The notes under the pieces were generated by a model. That model saw only the letters and a list, made by a program, of their open reading frames with translations. It had not been told where the DNA came from and ran no database searches. Positions 9,355-18,388 of a stretch of DNA of 53,017 nt are shown piece by piece (the stretch's first letter is position 1; the number at the start of each line of letters is the position of its first letter). This stretch comes from JBLHGU01 sp047615875 (GTDB lineage Bacteria; Pseudomonadota; Gammaproteobacteria; Arenicellales; CAJQKF01). A program made the position numbers and the translations under genes. The stretch is from positions 1-53,017 of the forward strand of contig JBLHGU010000012.1 of assembly GCA_047615875.1 (NCBI GenBank), given 5' to 3'.

Positions 9355-10617
9355 TCATTTCAACTGTATATCTACCTTTAGGCCATTCACCGCTGCCGGG
9401 ATCTGCGTAATCACCACCTGATCTCCCTGCTGCAAAATTGAACTTTCCACAATGGCCAACTTAGCACCATCTACACCAGCGGTTTCACCCAGGTAAGTCA
9501 CCTCTACGTTTTGTAGGCGTTGAGCTATTATCCGGTAAACCGTGTTTGATCCATACAGTGCTGTAGACGGCAGAGCAATGCTGTCGGCAATAGCCGGCAA
9601 CTCGATATTTAACTCCACTACCCGACCCAGTTCGATATTGCCTGCACTGTTAATAAATCGGAAAAACGCATCCAGGCCTCCTTGACCCGTCTTAATCTGG
9701 CCGGCCAACCGATCCAGGTGCATTTCATAGGTTTGCCCTTCAAGCTGTAACTTTCCCCGCACGTGCTCGCCTTCTTGCAGACTGTTTCGGATAGCCGGCA
9801 GATATTTTTCCGGAACCTGCGCACGAACTTCTATAGCGGTTAAGTCGAATATTTCCAACAACTGATCCCCTACCCTGACGCGTTCACCAACAGAAACCTT
9901 TACCTGGGTAATTTTGCCAGCATAAGGGGCCAGTATCCGGGTTCTATGAATATCCTGTTCAACCTGAGAAGTTTGCGCTCTAACCCGCTGTTGGCCAGCC
10001 TGTAACAGCAACAGTCTTGAGTCATGATCGGCAATTGACTGACGTCTTTGTGCGATTGAAAGGGCCCGAGTGCTGATAATCTGCAGTGCATCATCAACCC
10101 CAGATTGAGATCCGGCTTTGGTTTTGGCCAGTTTGGAGGCTCGGCTCAGATTACGTTCCGCAAGTTTTCGCAATTGAATTTCTTCCTGCAATAACGCCTG
10201 GTCCGTAACGAAACGCAGCTCTTCACTTTGTATGCGGGCGGCAAGCTCTTTAAGCTCCGCATCACGCTGATTGAGGGCTAGTTTCAGGTCGTTGCTATCC
10301 AGCTTAATCAGTTCCTGACCTTCTTCAACCTGTTGCCCTTCACGAACGGTTACCGAGATAACTTCCGCCGCCACAGAGGCTGACAACGAACTTCGTACCG
10401 GTGACTCAATTTGACCTAACAGGTCAAAAACTGGACGTATCGGCGATCTTTGCACCGTAACAATGGAAACCGGCCATTGCTTCTCGGGCGCCTCAATGGC
10501 TACTGGTTCGGGTTTTGAACCCTTTAATTGAATGAAGGCGAAAACACTCGCGCCAATAATAATCAGTGGCAGTGCTAACTTAAGTGATACTTTAATAATG
10601 CGAACAACAATAAACAT
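9355..10617 (-). CDS. RND periplasmic adaptor (membrane fusion protein)
   Basis: This is a 420-residue HlyD/AcrA-like adaptor linking the inner-membrane pump to an outer-membrane channel. It has a single N-terminal membrane anchor (residues about 8-28), a lipoyl half-motif around SLSASVAAEVISVTVREGQQ and the matching half at RILAPYAGKITQVKVSVGE. A long charged helical hairpin with many Q, R and E residues (about 115-215) lies between them, and beta-barrel domains follow. There is no lipobox cysteine, so it is anchored by the N-terminal helix. It sits between the GspC-like gene (30 bases upstream) and the pump gene (48 bases downstream), which makes one operon likely. Confidence 0.92.
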   Translation of the reverse strand: MFIVVRIIKVSLKLALPLIIIGASVFAFIQLKGSKPEPVAIEAPEKQWPVSIVTVQRSPIRPVFDLLGQIESPVRSSLSASVAAEVISVTVREGQQVEEGQELIKLDSNDLKLALNQRDAELKELAARIQSEELRFVTDQALLQEEIQLRKLAERNLSRASKLAKTKAGSQSGVDDALQIISTRALSIAQRRQSIADHDSRLLLLQAGQQRVRAQTSQVEQDIHRTRILAPYAGKITQVKVSVGERVRVGDQLLEIFDLTAIEVRAQVPEKYLPAIRNSLQEGEHVRGKLQLEGQTYEMHLDRLAGQIKTGQGGLDAFFRFINSAGNIELGRVVELNIELPAIADSIALPSTALYGSNTVYRIIAQRLQNVEVTYLGETAGVDGAKLAIVESSILQQGDQVVITQIPAAVNGLKVDIQLK

Positions 10618-10647
10618 TTGGAAAACCCGCCAGGGCTTGCAGGGAAA

Positions 10648-11331
10648 TTAGAAAGGCAGGGTAAGAGTGCCAACTTTAACGGGTTGGGCATCACCCGACT
10701 CGACCTTGCCTATCGTCGATGGGGCACCAGGCGACGGGGTCGTCGTATCTACTGTTGTCGCAGTTACAGCAGGCTCGGATGCTCGCGTAACATTATTCGA
10801 AGGCAGAATGGCTGCTAAATTCTGCTGCCCTATATCCAGAGTTTTGGGTTTTTCATTTTTCAAACCTGGACGCTTTAGAGAGAGTTTTTCAAGTTTCCCA
10901 TTGCGCTCAATCAACACATGATCCGTCGCCACCTGAGACAGCGTGGCACCGGTTTTACCAATACTTTGGCCAACACGAATCACTTGCTGTTTACCGCGAG
11001 TCACCTCAATTAGAGCAAGACCATTGGAATCAATACCCGACGCTATAACCCCAACCAGCACCAGATTGAGTCGTGTTGGTGGTGCGACCTTTTGTTTTAC
11101 CACCTGTTTCACCTGATTGGCAGCACCGAACAAATGCGCACCAATTATGGCATTTATATTGTAAGTGGTACGGGTTACTGGTGCACTTTGTGCGGCAACT
11201 TGAGCCTTGGGTGGCTTATAGCCATCCAATATTCCGCGTTGCCATGTATCCCACCCTACCCAGCCAACGGCTGCCAGGGCAATCAAATTTGCCGATACTC
11301 CGAGCAAAACTTTTCCAAATGGTTTCAACAT
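10648..11331 (-). CDS. GspC-like type II secretion protein (HR domain), solo
   Basis: This 227-residue bitopic protein has a short cytoplasmic end, one membrane helix (about 8-27), the conserved IIGAHLFG motif near residue 62 and a homology-region domain (LNLVLVGVIAS, VIRVGQSIG, LSQVATDHVLIERNG). These mark the GspC/PulC family, which connects the inner-membrane platform of the type II secretion system to the secretin. After the HR domain comes a Pro/Thr/Ser/Ala-rich tail; no PDZ or coiled-coil domain is visible, so it is shorter than classical GspC. No other gsp gene is in the window. Being first in a run with the RND adaptor and pump is unusual for this family. It could also be an adaptor for another envelope complex. 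Confidence 0.75.
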   Translation of the reverse strand: MLKPFGKVLLGVSANLIALAAVGWVGWDTWQRGILDGYKPPKAQVAAQSAPVTRTTYNINAIIGAHLFGAANQVKQVVKQKVAPPTRLNLVLVGVIASGIDSNGLALIEVTRGKQQVIRVGQSIGKTGATLSQVATDHVLIERNGKLEKLSLKRPGLKNEKPKTLDIGQQNLAAILPSNNVTRASEPAVTATTVDTTTPSPGAPSTIGKVESGDAQPVKVGTLTLPF

Positions 11332-11650
11332 ATTGCGATTCTAACGGCAGTCGGATTCGCTGTACATCTGCGACCTACGCCAGTTTGCGGTTTGACAATG
11401 ATGAGGTGGTGCGATATTTTTGCACTGCACCATTGCTGCGATGCAGCAATTACCTGGGGCTGGGCAATCAAAACCCAATCTCCATCAGTTTTCTCATTGT
11501 CGGTACATCATCAGTCTACGCCATGATCAGGTTGCTTTGCGCACAATTTCAACACTGTAATGTAACGATAATTCATTTCAGGCCTGCCATCTCGCTGGTT
11601 TCGCCCCAGCTCAGGCAGGATCCGATAGAAACCCTTTCAGGAAAACATTT
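11332..11650. other. Divergent intergenic region between the GspC-like gene and phaB
   Basis: These 319 bases separate two divergently oriented genes and must carry both promoters. I see no RNA gene, strong palindrome or repeat. AT-rich stretches near 11555-11575 could be the phaB promoter, but no convincing -35/-10 pair stands out. A purine-rich AGGAAAA at 11638-11644 probably serves as the phaB ribosome binding site. Confidence 0.5.
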
Positions 11651-12397
11651 ATGAGTAAAAGAACAGCTTTAGTCACCGGTGGCACTGGTGGTCTTGGTAC
11701 AGCAATTTGCAAATCCTTTGCAGAACGCGGTGATATTGTAGTCGCATGCCATTTGCCACAAGAGATCGATCAAGCCACTAAATGGCAAGCAGAATTACTG
11801 GAAGATGGCTTTACAGTCAATCTGATCGCGGCGGACGTTGCCGATTTTGACCAGGCCCAGACAATGATCACAGATATTGAAAAGCAATTTGGCTGGGTCG
11901 ATATTCTGGTTAATTGTGCAGGCATAACCCGTGACAGCACCTTGCGAAAAATGACTTCGGAAGACTGGGATGCTGTACTGAATGTCAATCTCAGCAGTGT
12001 TTTTAACGTCACTCGTCACGTTATTGAGGGCATGATCGAACGCGGCTTCGGCAGAATCGTGAATATCTCATCGGTAAATGGTCAACGCGGACAATTTGGT
12101 CAAACCAATTATTCAGCAGCCAAGGCCGGTATGCATGGTTTCACCATGGCACTTGCCCAAGAAGCTGCCCGCAAAGGCGTTACCGTTAACAGTGTATCCC
12201 CAGGCTATATCGATACCAGTATGACAGCGGCTATTCCAGAGGACATTCGAACACAGATTGTTTCCGGCATTCCTGTAGGCCGAATGGGCCAACCTGACGA
12301 CATTGCTCATACCATCGCCTTTCTAACCGATGAGAAGAGTAGCTATATTACCGGCGCAAACATTCCGGTGAACGGTGGCTTATTTATGTCTTTTTAA
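11651..12397 (+). CDS. phaB: Acetoacetyl-CoA reductase, PhaB type
   Basis: This 248-residue short-chain dehydrogenase reduces acetoacetyl-CoA to (R)-3-hydroxybutyryl-CoA with NADPH, the second step of polyhydroxybutyrate synthesis. The nucleotide-binding motif TGGTGGLG is at residues 9-16 and NCAG near residue 88. The catalytic set is S141 in NISSVNG with Y154 and K158 in YSAAK, and the C-terminus ends in the PVNGGLFMSF typical of PhaB. FabG is the main alternative, but the PhaB-like C-terminus favours the polymer pathway. No phaA or phaC gene is nearby. It stands alone, with an RBS-like AGGAAAA upstream of the ATG. Confidence 0.85.
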   Translation: MSKRTALVTGGTGGLGTAICKSFAERGDIVVACHLPQEIDQATKWQAELLEDGFTVNLIAADVADFDQAQTMITDIEKQFGWVDILVNCAGITRDSTLRKMTSEDWDAVLNVNLSSVFNVTRHVIEGMIERGFGRIVNISSVNGQRGQFGQTNYSAAKAGMHGFTMALAQEAARKGVTVNSVSPGYIDTSMTAAIPEDIRTQIVSGIPVGRMGQPDDIAHTIAFLTDEKSSYITGANIPVNGGLFMSF

Positions 12398-12406
12398 GGG
12401 CATACT

Positions 12407-12436
12407 AGCCACATAATGGCTTAGGGGAATTTTTCT
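12407..12436 (+). terminator. Possible weak terminator after phaB
   Basis: A 5-bp hairpin (AGCCA, loop CATAA, TGGCT) followed after a short gap by a run of five T lies ten bases past the phaB stop. The stem is short, so this is only a candidate. Confidence 0.3.
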
Positions 12437-12560
12437 CTGACAGGAAGCGGTTAAACTTAAAGAACCTTTGCATTTGTCCTGACAAAATGTCGATAATCCA
12501 GCGACACCAGGCGGATGCACAGGCCCCAAAACCAACAACAAGTAGCGAGAGAGTTCCACA

Positions 12561-12809
12561 ATGAGTAAACCAATTATTGCAAAGAGGGGCCCTTACAGGG
12601 TGGATCTTTCACCCGGCACCTACTGGTGGTGTCAGTGCGGGAAATCTGCTAATCAGCCCTTCTGTGATGGCTCCCATAAGGGGGGTGAGTTTCAACCCAA
12701 GAAGCTCGAAATAACTGAAGCGGGAACATTTCCTCTGTGTGGTTGCAAACAATCTGCAAAGGGGCCCATGTGTGATGGCACGCATCGCTCAATTGAAGAT
12801 GTCAGTTGA
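12561..12809 (+). CDS. CDGSH iron-sulfur domain protein, tandem type
   Basis: This small 82-residue protein has two complete CDGSH motifs: CQCGKSANQPFCDGSH at about residues 24-39 and CGCKQSAKGPMCDGTH at about 60-75. Each would bind a 2Fe-2S cluster through three cysteines and one histidine, the mitoNEET-like arrangement. Bacterial tandem CDGSH proteins are thought to act in electron transfer or redox sensing, but the specific partner is unknown. It has a purine-rich GAGAG ribosome binding site and lies 31 bases ahead of pdxA, so it may be the first gene of the pdxA-rsmA run. Confidence 0.9.
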   Translation: MSKPIIAKRGPYRVDLSPGTYWWCQCGKSANQPFCDGSHKGGEFQPKKLEITEAGTFPLCGCKQSAKGPMCDGTHRSIEDVS

Positions 12810-12840
12810 TTTCCGATAATTTAAACCCTGGATCAAACCA

Positions 12841-13818
12841 TTGAGTAACCTTCCGGTCATTGCAATCACTGCAGGGGAGCCTGCAGGTGTGGGTGCGGAG
12901 TTGATTGCGAAAATAAGTCGAGATTCTTTTCCGGCCTGCCTGGCAATTATTGCCGACCGCGATTTAATAGCTCGGGCAGCTAAATTCTGCCAGCTGGAAA
13001 TTGAGTTAAAACCGTTTGATGGCAGCCCGCATCAGCCCGGCTCGCTACAAGTTGTACCAATTAGCTGCCCGACTGAAACCACGCCTGGAGTTTTGTCCAC
13101 CGAGTCGGCAAGATACGTGTTAAATACACTGGATAACGCCCTGGATGGTTGTGTGAGCAAACGCTACTCCGCCATGGTTACTGGCCCGGTACAGAAGTCT
13201 GTCATCAATGACGCAGGCATACCGTTTAGCGGCCATACGGAATACCTGGCTGATCGCAGCAATGCCGCATTGCCGGTGATGATGCTGGCGAACAAGTCCC
13301 TCAGAGTGGCTCTGTATTCCACGCATCTCCCACTACGTGCCGTTGCTGATTCTCTTAATGAAGACCGGCTGGAACAGGTTATTAGAATTTTGCATACAGA
13401 CCTTGGCAATCGATTCGGTCTGAACGACCCACGCATTGCAGTGTGCGGTTTGAATCCTCATGCTGGGGAAAGTGGTCATTTGGGCGATGAAGAAATCAAC
13501 ATCATCAATCCGGTATTAAAACGACTACGTAATCAGGGCATGAAGTTACTAGGTGCACTACCGGCGGATACCGCTTTTACCCAGGAGTCGCTACAGCACT
13601 GCGATTGCGTTCTGGCCATGTATCACGACCAGGGCTTACCGGTTATTAAACACGCCGGTTTTGGCGAGGTCGTGAATATTACTCTGGGCTTACCGATTAT
13701 CAGGACATCAGTTGATCATGGAACGGCACTGGATTTAGCCGGTTCCGGCAAGGCTAGTGAAGCCTCTTTACAAACAGCGATTGAGCTGGCCATTGAAATG
13801 AGTAGTTCTCAGAACTAA
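12841..13818 (+). CDS. pdxA: 4-hydroxythreonine-4-phosphate dehydrogenase
   Basis: PdxA oxidises 4-phosphohydroxy-L-threonine with NAD in the DXP-dependent vitamin B6 pathway. The 325-residue product carries the family signatures ITAGEPAGVGAE at the N-terminus, the metal-site histidine in FSGHTEYLAD, NPHAGESGHLGDEE, and AMYHDQGLPVIKHAGF followed by TSVDHGTALDLAG. Length is normal. The start is a TTG at 12841, which gives the N-terminus expected for the family; no upstream ATG is in frame. It is seven bases ahead of rsmA, the arrangement known from many gammaproteobacteria. Confidence 0.95.
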   Translation: MSNLPVIAITAGEPAGVGAELIAKISRDSFPACLAIIADRDLIARAAKFCQLEIELKPFDGSPHQPGSLQVVPISCPTETTPGVLSTESARYVLNTLDNALDGCVSKRYSAMVTGPVQKSVINDAGIPFSGHTEYLADRSNAALPVMMLANKSLRVALYSTHLPLRAVADSLNEDRLEQVIRILHTDLGNRFGLNDPRIAVCGLNPHAGESGHLGDEEINIINPVLKRLRNQGMKLLGALPADTAFTQESLQHCDCVLAMYHDQGLPVIKHAGFGEVVNITLGLPIIRTSVDHGTALDLAGSGKASEASLQTAIELAIEMSSSQN

Positions 13819-13825
13819 TCCTGGC

Positions 13826-14602
13826 ATGGCAAGAGCAAAGAAAAGTCTCGGTCAGAATTTTTTGACCGATAGCGTTGCAGTACACCGAATAGTCCGTTCA
13901 TTCGATGCCAAGGTTGGTCAGCAAATCATTGAAATTGGGCCTGGTCGAGGCGCTCTTACATCGGCATTAATCGCCAGTTCAGCGAATGTGATTGCGGTGG
14001 AATTTGATCGAGATATGGTGGCCGTTCTGGAGCAAAAGTATTCAGCAGCGACAAACTTTTCCCTTTTGCAAGGAGATATTTTACGCACGCAAATTGATGA
14101 TTGCTTTCCCGCTGGCCCAGTGCGAATCATTGGCAACCTGCCCTACAACATCTCCTCGCCTATTCTGTTTCATTTGCTGGATCAGAAAAATCGTATGTCC
14201 GACTGCTATTTCATGTTGCAACGGGAAGTTGTCGAGCGAATTGTCGCATCGCCTGGAAATAAACAATATGGTCGCCCGAGTGTGGTGTTGCAGCGAAGTT
14301 TCGAGGTCTCTACCGACATTAGTATTTCGCCAGAATCTTTCACGCCGCCGCCCAAGGTGCATTCCGCCATGTTACGCATGATTCCTCGTGCCACACCGCT
14401 GGGTGGCGATCTGGATGAAAAGCAATTTCGCCGACTAACAACGGCAGCATTCAGCCAACGACGAAAAACCCTGCGTAACACATTGAAAGGACTTTTAAGC
14501 AAAGAACAAATTGAAAGCGCGGGTATCGACCCAGGCGCACGAGCGGAAACCTTAGATGTACTCGGCTTTGCCGCGCTAACCAGGTTGCTCGAAGTCGAAT
14601 AG
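13826..14602 (+). CDS. rsmA: 16S rRNA (adenine1518-N6/adenine1519-N6)-dimethyltransferase
   Basis: RsmA (KsgA) dimethylates two adjacent adenines in the 3' terminal hairpin of 16S rRNA during small-subunit maturation. The 258-residue product shows KKSLGQNFLTD at the N-terminus, the S-adenosylmethionine motif EIGPGRGALTSALI, the catalytic NLPYNISSPILFHL and the C-terminal FSQRRKTLRNTL. It follows pdxA by seven bases and is almost certainly co-transcribed. The expected next genes apaG and apaH are missing; a LysR gene points toward it from the other strand only five bases away. Confidence 0.96.
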   Translation: MARAKKSLGQNFLTDSVAVHRIVRSFDAKVGQQIIEIGPGRGALTSALIASSANVIAVEFDRDMVAVLEQKYSAATNFSLLQGDILRTQIDDCFPAGPVRIIGNLPYNISSPILFHLLDQKNRMSDCYFMLQREVVERIVASPGNKQYGRPSVVLQRSFEVSTDISISPESFTPPPKVHSAMLRMIPRATPLGGDLDEKQFRRLTTAAFSQRRKTLRNTLKGLLSKEQIESAGIDPGARAETLDVLGFAALTRLLEVE

Positions 14603-14607
14603 CCTGC

Positions 14608-15528
14608 CTAACGTTCCAATGCCACTTCAGTTCGCTGCCGGTTGAGCATTTCGACGAACGCTTCGGCTGCTGGATGATCGAGTCGGTCCCTTAACCGGGC
14701 AATCCACAGGGTGCGTATAATTCGAAAACTCTTCACCTTAACCCGCCGAATCTCCTTTCTTGCGACCGGTCCGGCGACGAAAAATCTCGGCAAGAAGCTA
14801 ACTAAATCACCTTCCTCAATCACTTCCATAATCGCCCGGTTGGAGCCAGCCTCGAGCTCGCTGCTAATTTGATTAATGCCAATTCGTCGCAATGCCTCGT
14901 CCAAATGATCACGAAGGGAGGAGCGGGTTTCACGTAATACAAACCGCTGGTTCTTCAGACGATCAAGCGAAATCATATTGCTATTGGCTAACTCATGGGT
15001 CGGCCCGCAAACTAACCATAATTCATCTTCGATCCATGGTTGCACTAGTATGTTTGACCGTTCCGGAGCGGCTTCCAGTATCGCCACATCTACCAGGCCT
15101 CGACTCAGGCGTGCTTCAATCTCTCGGCCATAGCCCAGACGGCTACGAATTCTGAACTGCGGATAATCGCGATTAAAATCCATCAGCCAGCCGGATAAAA
15201 AATACTCTCCAACAGATACCGACATTTCCAGACGCAACTGGTTGTGCCCGTTAGCCAAAAGTTGCAAGCTTTCTCTTAAAGCAAGTTGTTTATCTAGAGT
15301 CTCGGTGGCTAACCGATAGACCAACTCACCGGCAGTCGTTAAGGCCAGGGAGCGACCACTACGCTCTACCAGTGGCATCCCATAGGCCTGTTCCAGGGCT
15401 CGAAGACGCTTGGTGATCGCTGGTTGGCCAACATTAAGGGCGTTGGCTGCGGCAACCACACCACCACCATCGACCACCGCTCTCAGCGCCGCCCACCCAT
15501 TAATATCTGGCAATCGATCATATTCCAT
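14608..15528 (-). CDS. LysR-family transcriptional regulator
   Basis: This 306-residue regulator has a standard N-terminal winged helix-turn-helix (residues about 9-68, with NALNVGQPAITKRLRALE as the recognition region) and a periplasmic-binding-like effector domain in two lobes (about 90-300). The helix-turn-helix is complete and the length is normal. It is convergent with rsmA and divergent from the VC0807-family gene at 15661, from which 132 bases separate it. That spacing makes the VC0807-family gene a plausible target, but the effector is unknown. Confidence 0.9.
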   Translation of the reverse strand: MEYDRLPDINGWAALRAVVDGGGVVAAANALNVGQPAITKRLRALEQAYGMPLVERSGRSLALTTAGELVYRLATETLDKQLALRESLQLLANGHNQLRLEMSVSVGEYFLSGWLMDFNRDYPQFRIRSRLGYGREIEARLSRGLVDVAILEAAPERSNILVQPWIEDELWLVCGPTHELANSNMISLDRLKNQRFVLRETRSSLRDHLDEALRRIGINQISSELEAGSNRAIMEVIEEGDLVSFLPRFFVAGPVARKEIRRVKVKSFRIIRTLWIARLRDRLDHPAAEAFVEMLNRQRTEVALER

Positions 15529-15660
15529 ACTGGAATACTAATGCCCAGAACAAATTAATTCACCCTGTAAGTAACAATCCGGGCATCTTGCTCATTGAAT
15601 CATGGCGTGGCGCGACTCATGTTGTCATAATCCACGCTCTGTTTTTACTCGCCGACAACC

Positions 15661-16374
15661 ATGAACGATTCAGCCGCCGCAAAAGATACCCATAAGCCTC
15701 GCCCATTAGTCGACCTCGCAGTGAGCATCATCATACCTTCTGTAATTTTGATGAAGTTCAGTTCAGAGCAGGACCTTGGTGCCACCTGGGCTCTCATAGT
15801 GGCTTTGGCCTTTCCGTTAGCATGGGGTGCATTTGAACTGATTCGTTATAGAAAGTTTAATTTCATTGCCCTGCTGGGACTTGTCAGTGTGTTGTTAACG
15901 GGTGGAATTGGTTTGCTTGAACTCGACCCCAAATGGCTAGCGGTAAAAGAAGCTGCTGTTCCGGCTGTAATAGGTTTAGCCGTATTAGTTTCCACATTTA
16001 CACCTTATCCATTGGTTCGCACGTTGTTGTTCAATCCGAAAATTTTGAATACGGCAGGTATTCAGCAGCGACTGGATGACAGCGGCAATAGTGAGCTTTT
16101 CAATATACGATTAATGAATGCCAATTATTTTTTGGTGGGAACTTTCGTATTCTCTTCCATTATGAATTATTTCCTCGCTACGTGGATTGTAGTTAGTCCG
16201 GCGGGCAGTTCCGCATTTAACGAGGAACTCGGTCGCCTGACACTGTTGAGCTATCCGGCAATCGCCATTCCATCCATGCTTATGATGATGGCAATTTTCT
16301 GGTATTTATGGCGCAGCATCAATGGATTAACCGGTCTCGGACTGGAAGAGATTCTGGTTAGCAAACCAGACTAG
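15661..16374 (+). CDS. VC0807-family integral membrane protein
   Basis: The 237-residue protein has about six predicted membrane helices and the pattern of the VC0807 family, a group of uncharacterised inner-membrane proteins: DLAVSIIIPSVILMKFS near residue 18, LGLVSVLLTGGIGLL near residue 77 and FTPYPLVRTLLFNP near residue 117. The C-terminal pair of helices ends in FWYLWRSINGL. Function is not known; the family is sometimes grouped with septation protein A-like proteins. It may be controlled by the divergent LysR gene. Confidence 0.75.
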   Translation: MNDSAAAKDTHKPRPLVDLAVSIIIPSVILMKFSSEQDLGATWALIVALAFPLAWGAFELIRYRKFNFIALLGLVSVLLTGGIGLLELDPKWLAVKEAAVPAVIGLAVLVSTFTPYPLVRTLLFNPKILNTAGIQQRLDDSGNSELFNIRLMNANYFLVGTFVFSSIMNYFLATWIVVSPAGSSAFNEELGRLTLLSYPAIAIPSMLMMMAIFWYLWRSINGLTGLGLEEILVSKPD

Positions 16375-16384
16375 CCTGCACAAC

Positions 16385-17242
16385 TCAGGAAACTATATCC
16401 AGATAGCCTGGATTAAAAGCGACCCGGGTCACTCCGTCACGGGTAGTTAGTAGCTCGGTTAAACAATCAGATTCATTGACTTCTGCCACCGATCGGCAAA
16501 CCAGATTTACGCCAGATCCAGTAATCCGGTGAAAGGCAACTCGGCTTGCAGTAGCTGAAATAAAACCCGCGGCCCGAGTGGCAGACCAACTCGTGTGCAC
16601 CACATAGTCGTTCAGGCTCGGCCAGCACTGTTGTGAGGCGTCTGCTGGCACCTGCTTCCACGATGCTAGACGGCCTGCTTTGTAATTCAATGCAGACAAC
16701 CAGTTGGTAGCTGTTGACGCTAGCAGCACCTCGGCATCCTGTATTTTGCAATTTCTCGGCAAAGTAACCGGATTGCTTGCAAACAGATCGCCAGCATCGA
16801 GTTCCTCTGATAGGCAATGAATACTGACGCCGGTTTCCATCTCTGCCTGTCTAAATTGCCAGAACAAAGGATCCGGTCCACGGTAACGTGGCAAAAGAGA
16901 AGGATGAACATTCATACCTGCTATGGATGCCGTTTCGGTCATCCATTGTGGTATTCGACAACCAAAACAGCCGACGATGATTAGTTGCGGGGAAATCTTT
17001 CTTAACTGTCGTGCAAAAGTAGAATCAGCATGAGCATCAAACGACAACATCGGCAATCCAAGGGATTTTGCCCTGACTGCCATGGCCGAATTCTGTTTAA
17101 TTCTAAATTCATCAGACTGTTCGGATTTCTTGTTGAGCACCACCGCGCGGATATCCAGACAATCAGCAGTCAATAAACCATCCAACACCGCATGGGAAAA
17201 ACTCGCTTCAGAGCCAACATATACTACTGAGACCGCTGTCAC
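16385..17242 (-). CDS. Formyltransferase-fold protein, methionyl-tRNA formyltransferase-like
   Basis: The 285-residue product has the formyltransferase N-terminal fold with the diagnostic block NVHPSLLPRYRGPDPLFW, then GVSIHCLSEELDAGDL. These include the catalytic Asn, His and Asp of folate-dependent formyltransferases. The C-terminal 80 residues are not like the OB-fold of true Fmt, and the protein is about 30 residues shorter than Fmt. It is more likely a paralogue formylating a sugar nucleotide, amino group or small metabolite than the housekeeping Fmt. It starts with GTG at 17242, is convergent with the VC0807-family gene nine bases away and divergent from pyrC. Confidence 0.72.
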   Translation of the reverse strand: MTAVSVVYVGSEASFSHAVLDGLLTADCLDIRAVVLNKKSEQSDEFRIKQNSAMAVRAKSLGLPMLSFDAHADSTFARQLRKISPQLIIVGCFGCRIPQWMTETASIAGMNVHPSLLPRYRGPDPLFWQFRQAEMETGVSIHCLSEELDAGDLFASNPVTLPRNCKIQDAEVLLASTATNWLSALNYKAGRLASWKQVPADASQQCWPSLNDYVVHTSWSATRAAGFISATASRVAFHRITGSGVNLVCRSVAEVNESDCLTELLTTRDGVTRVAFNPGYLDIVS

Positions 17243-17347
17243 AATTTATTCAACACGGACTAATACCCATAATTTTTTGTAGATTTAGAAGCGAATTCTG
17301 GCAGGTGTCATTACAATAGAGCGCAAAGTTTTCACTGTCCAATATTT

Positions 17348-18385
17348 ATGACTCAGCAATTAACTATCACCCGGCCTGACGACTGGCACCTACATTTTCG
17401 GGACGGTGCCGCTTTGGCTACCGTAGTACCCCATACAGCCCGCCAATTTGGCCGTGCTATTGTTATGCCAAATCTTACCCCACCAGTTACGACTACATCA
17501 GCAGCGCTTGCATACAGAGACCGGATTCTATCGGCAATTCCCGAAGGAGCTGAATTCGATCCTTTAATGACTCTGTATCTGACTGATCATCTAGCTCCAG
17601 AAGAAATCAGGCTAGCCAAACAATCCGGCCATGTAGTTGCTGGCAAACTCTACCCTGCCGGAGCAACGACTAATTCAGATGCAGGTGTCACAGACATTAG
17701 CAAAATCTATGCCGTTCTCGAGGCCATGCAGGAATGTGACATGGTGTTATGTGTGCATGGTGAAGTCACCGGTGATGAGTTTGATATTTTCGACCGCGAG
17801 GCGATTTTTATTGAGCAGATTCTCGGTCCCCTGGTAAAGGATTTTCCGGAATTGAAAATCATATTGGAACACATCACCACTGAACAAGCGGTTGAGTATG
17901 TATCGGGTGCTACAGACAAACTCGCTGCAACCATTACGCCGCAACATTTACTTTTCAGTCGAAACGAAATTTTTCGCGGCGGAATACGCCCACATTATTA
18001 TTGCTTGCCAATTCTCAAACGAGAAACCCATCGTCGCGCGCTGATCAAAGCCGCTACCAGTGGCAACTCAAAGTTTTTTCTCGGCACCGATAGCGCACCC
18101 CATACCACAAATACCAAAGAGCGTGCCTGTGGTTGTGCCGGTTGCTATTCAGCCTTCCACGCAATGGAGCTCTACGCTGAAGCTTTTGATCAGGCAGATG
18201 CAATGGAAAAACTGGAAGGATTTGCGAGTTTCCATGGCGCTGACTACTACGGATTACCTCGTAATGTTTCAAGTATTACTCTACAAAAAACCGAGCAAAT
18301 TGTTCCTCAATCCTTTGATTATATCGACCAACAACTAACCCCACTAATGGCTGGCGAGTCACTGCAATGGTCATTTATTGATTAG
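17348..18385 (+). CDS. pyrC: Dihydroorotase, class II
   Basis: PyrC closes carbamoyl-aspartate to dihydroorotate in pyrimidine synthesis. The 345-residue protein contains the metal-binding H14 and H16 in DDWHLHFRDG, the carboxylated lysine K100 in VAGKLYPAG, a further metal histidine in VLCVHGE, and the substrate-binding LGTDSAPHT near residue 246. All active-site residues of the short, E. coli-type dihydroorotase are present and the length is typical. The downstream yigZ starts three bases after its stop, so the two are likely co-transcribed. Confidence 0.96.
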   Translation: MTQQLTITRPDDWHLHFRDGAALATVVPHTARQFGRAIVMPNLTPPVTTTSAALAYRDRILSAIPEGAEFDPLMTLYLTDHLAPEEIRLAKQSGHVVAGKLYPAGATTNSDAGVTDISKIYAVLEAMQECDMVLCVHGEVTGDEFDIFDREAIFIEQILGPLVKDFPELKIILEHITTEQAVEYVSGATDKLAATITPQHLLFSRNEIFRGGIRPHYYCLPILKRETHRRALIKAATSGNSKFFLGTDSAPHTTNTKERACGCAGCYSAFHAMELYAEAFDQADAMEKLEGFASFHGADYYGLPRNVSSITLQKTEQIVPQSFDYIDQQLTPLMAGESLQWSFID

Positions 18386-18388
18386 TAT

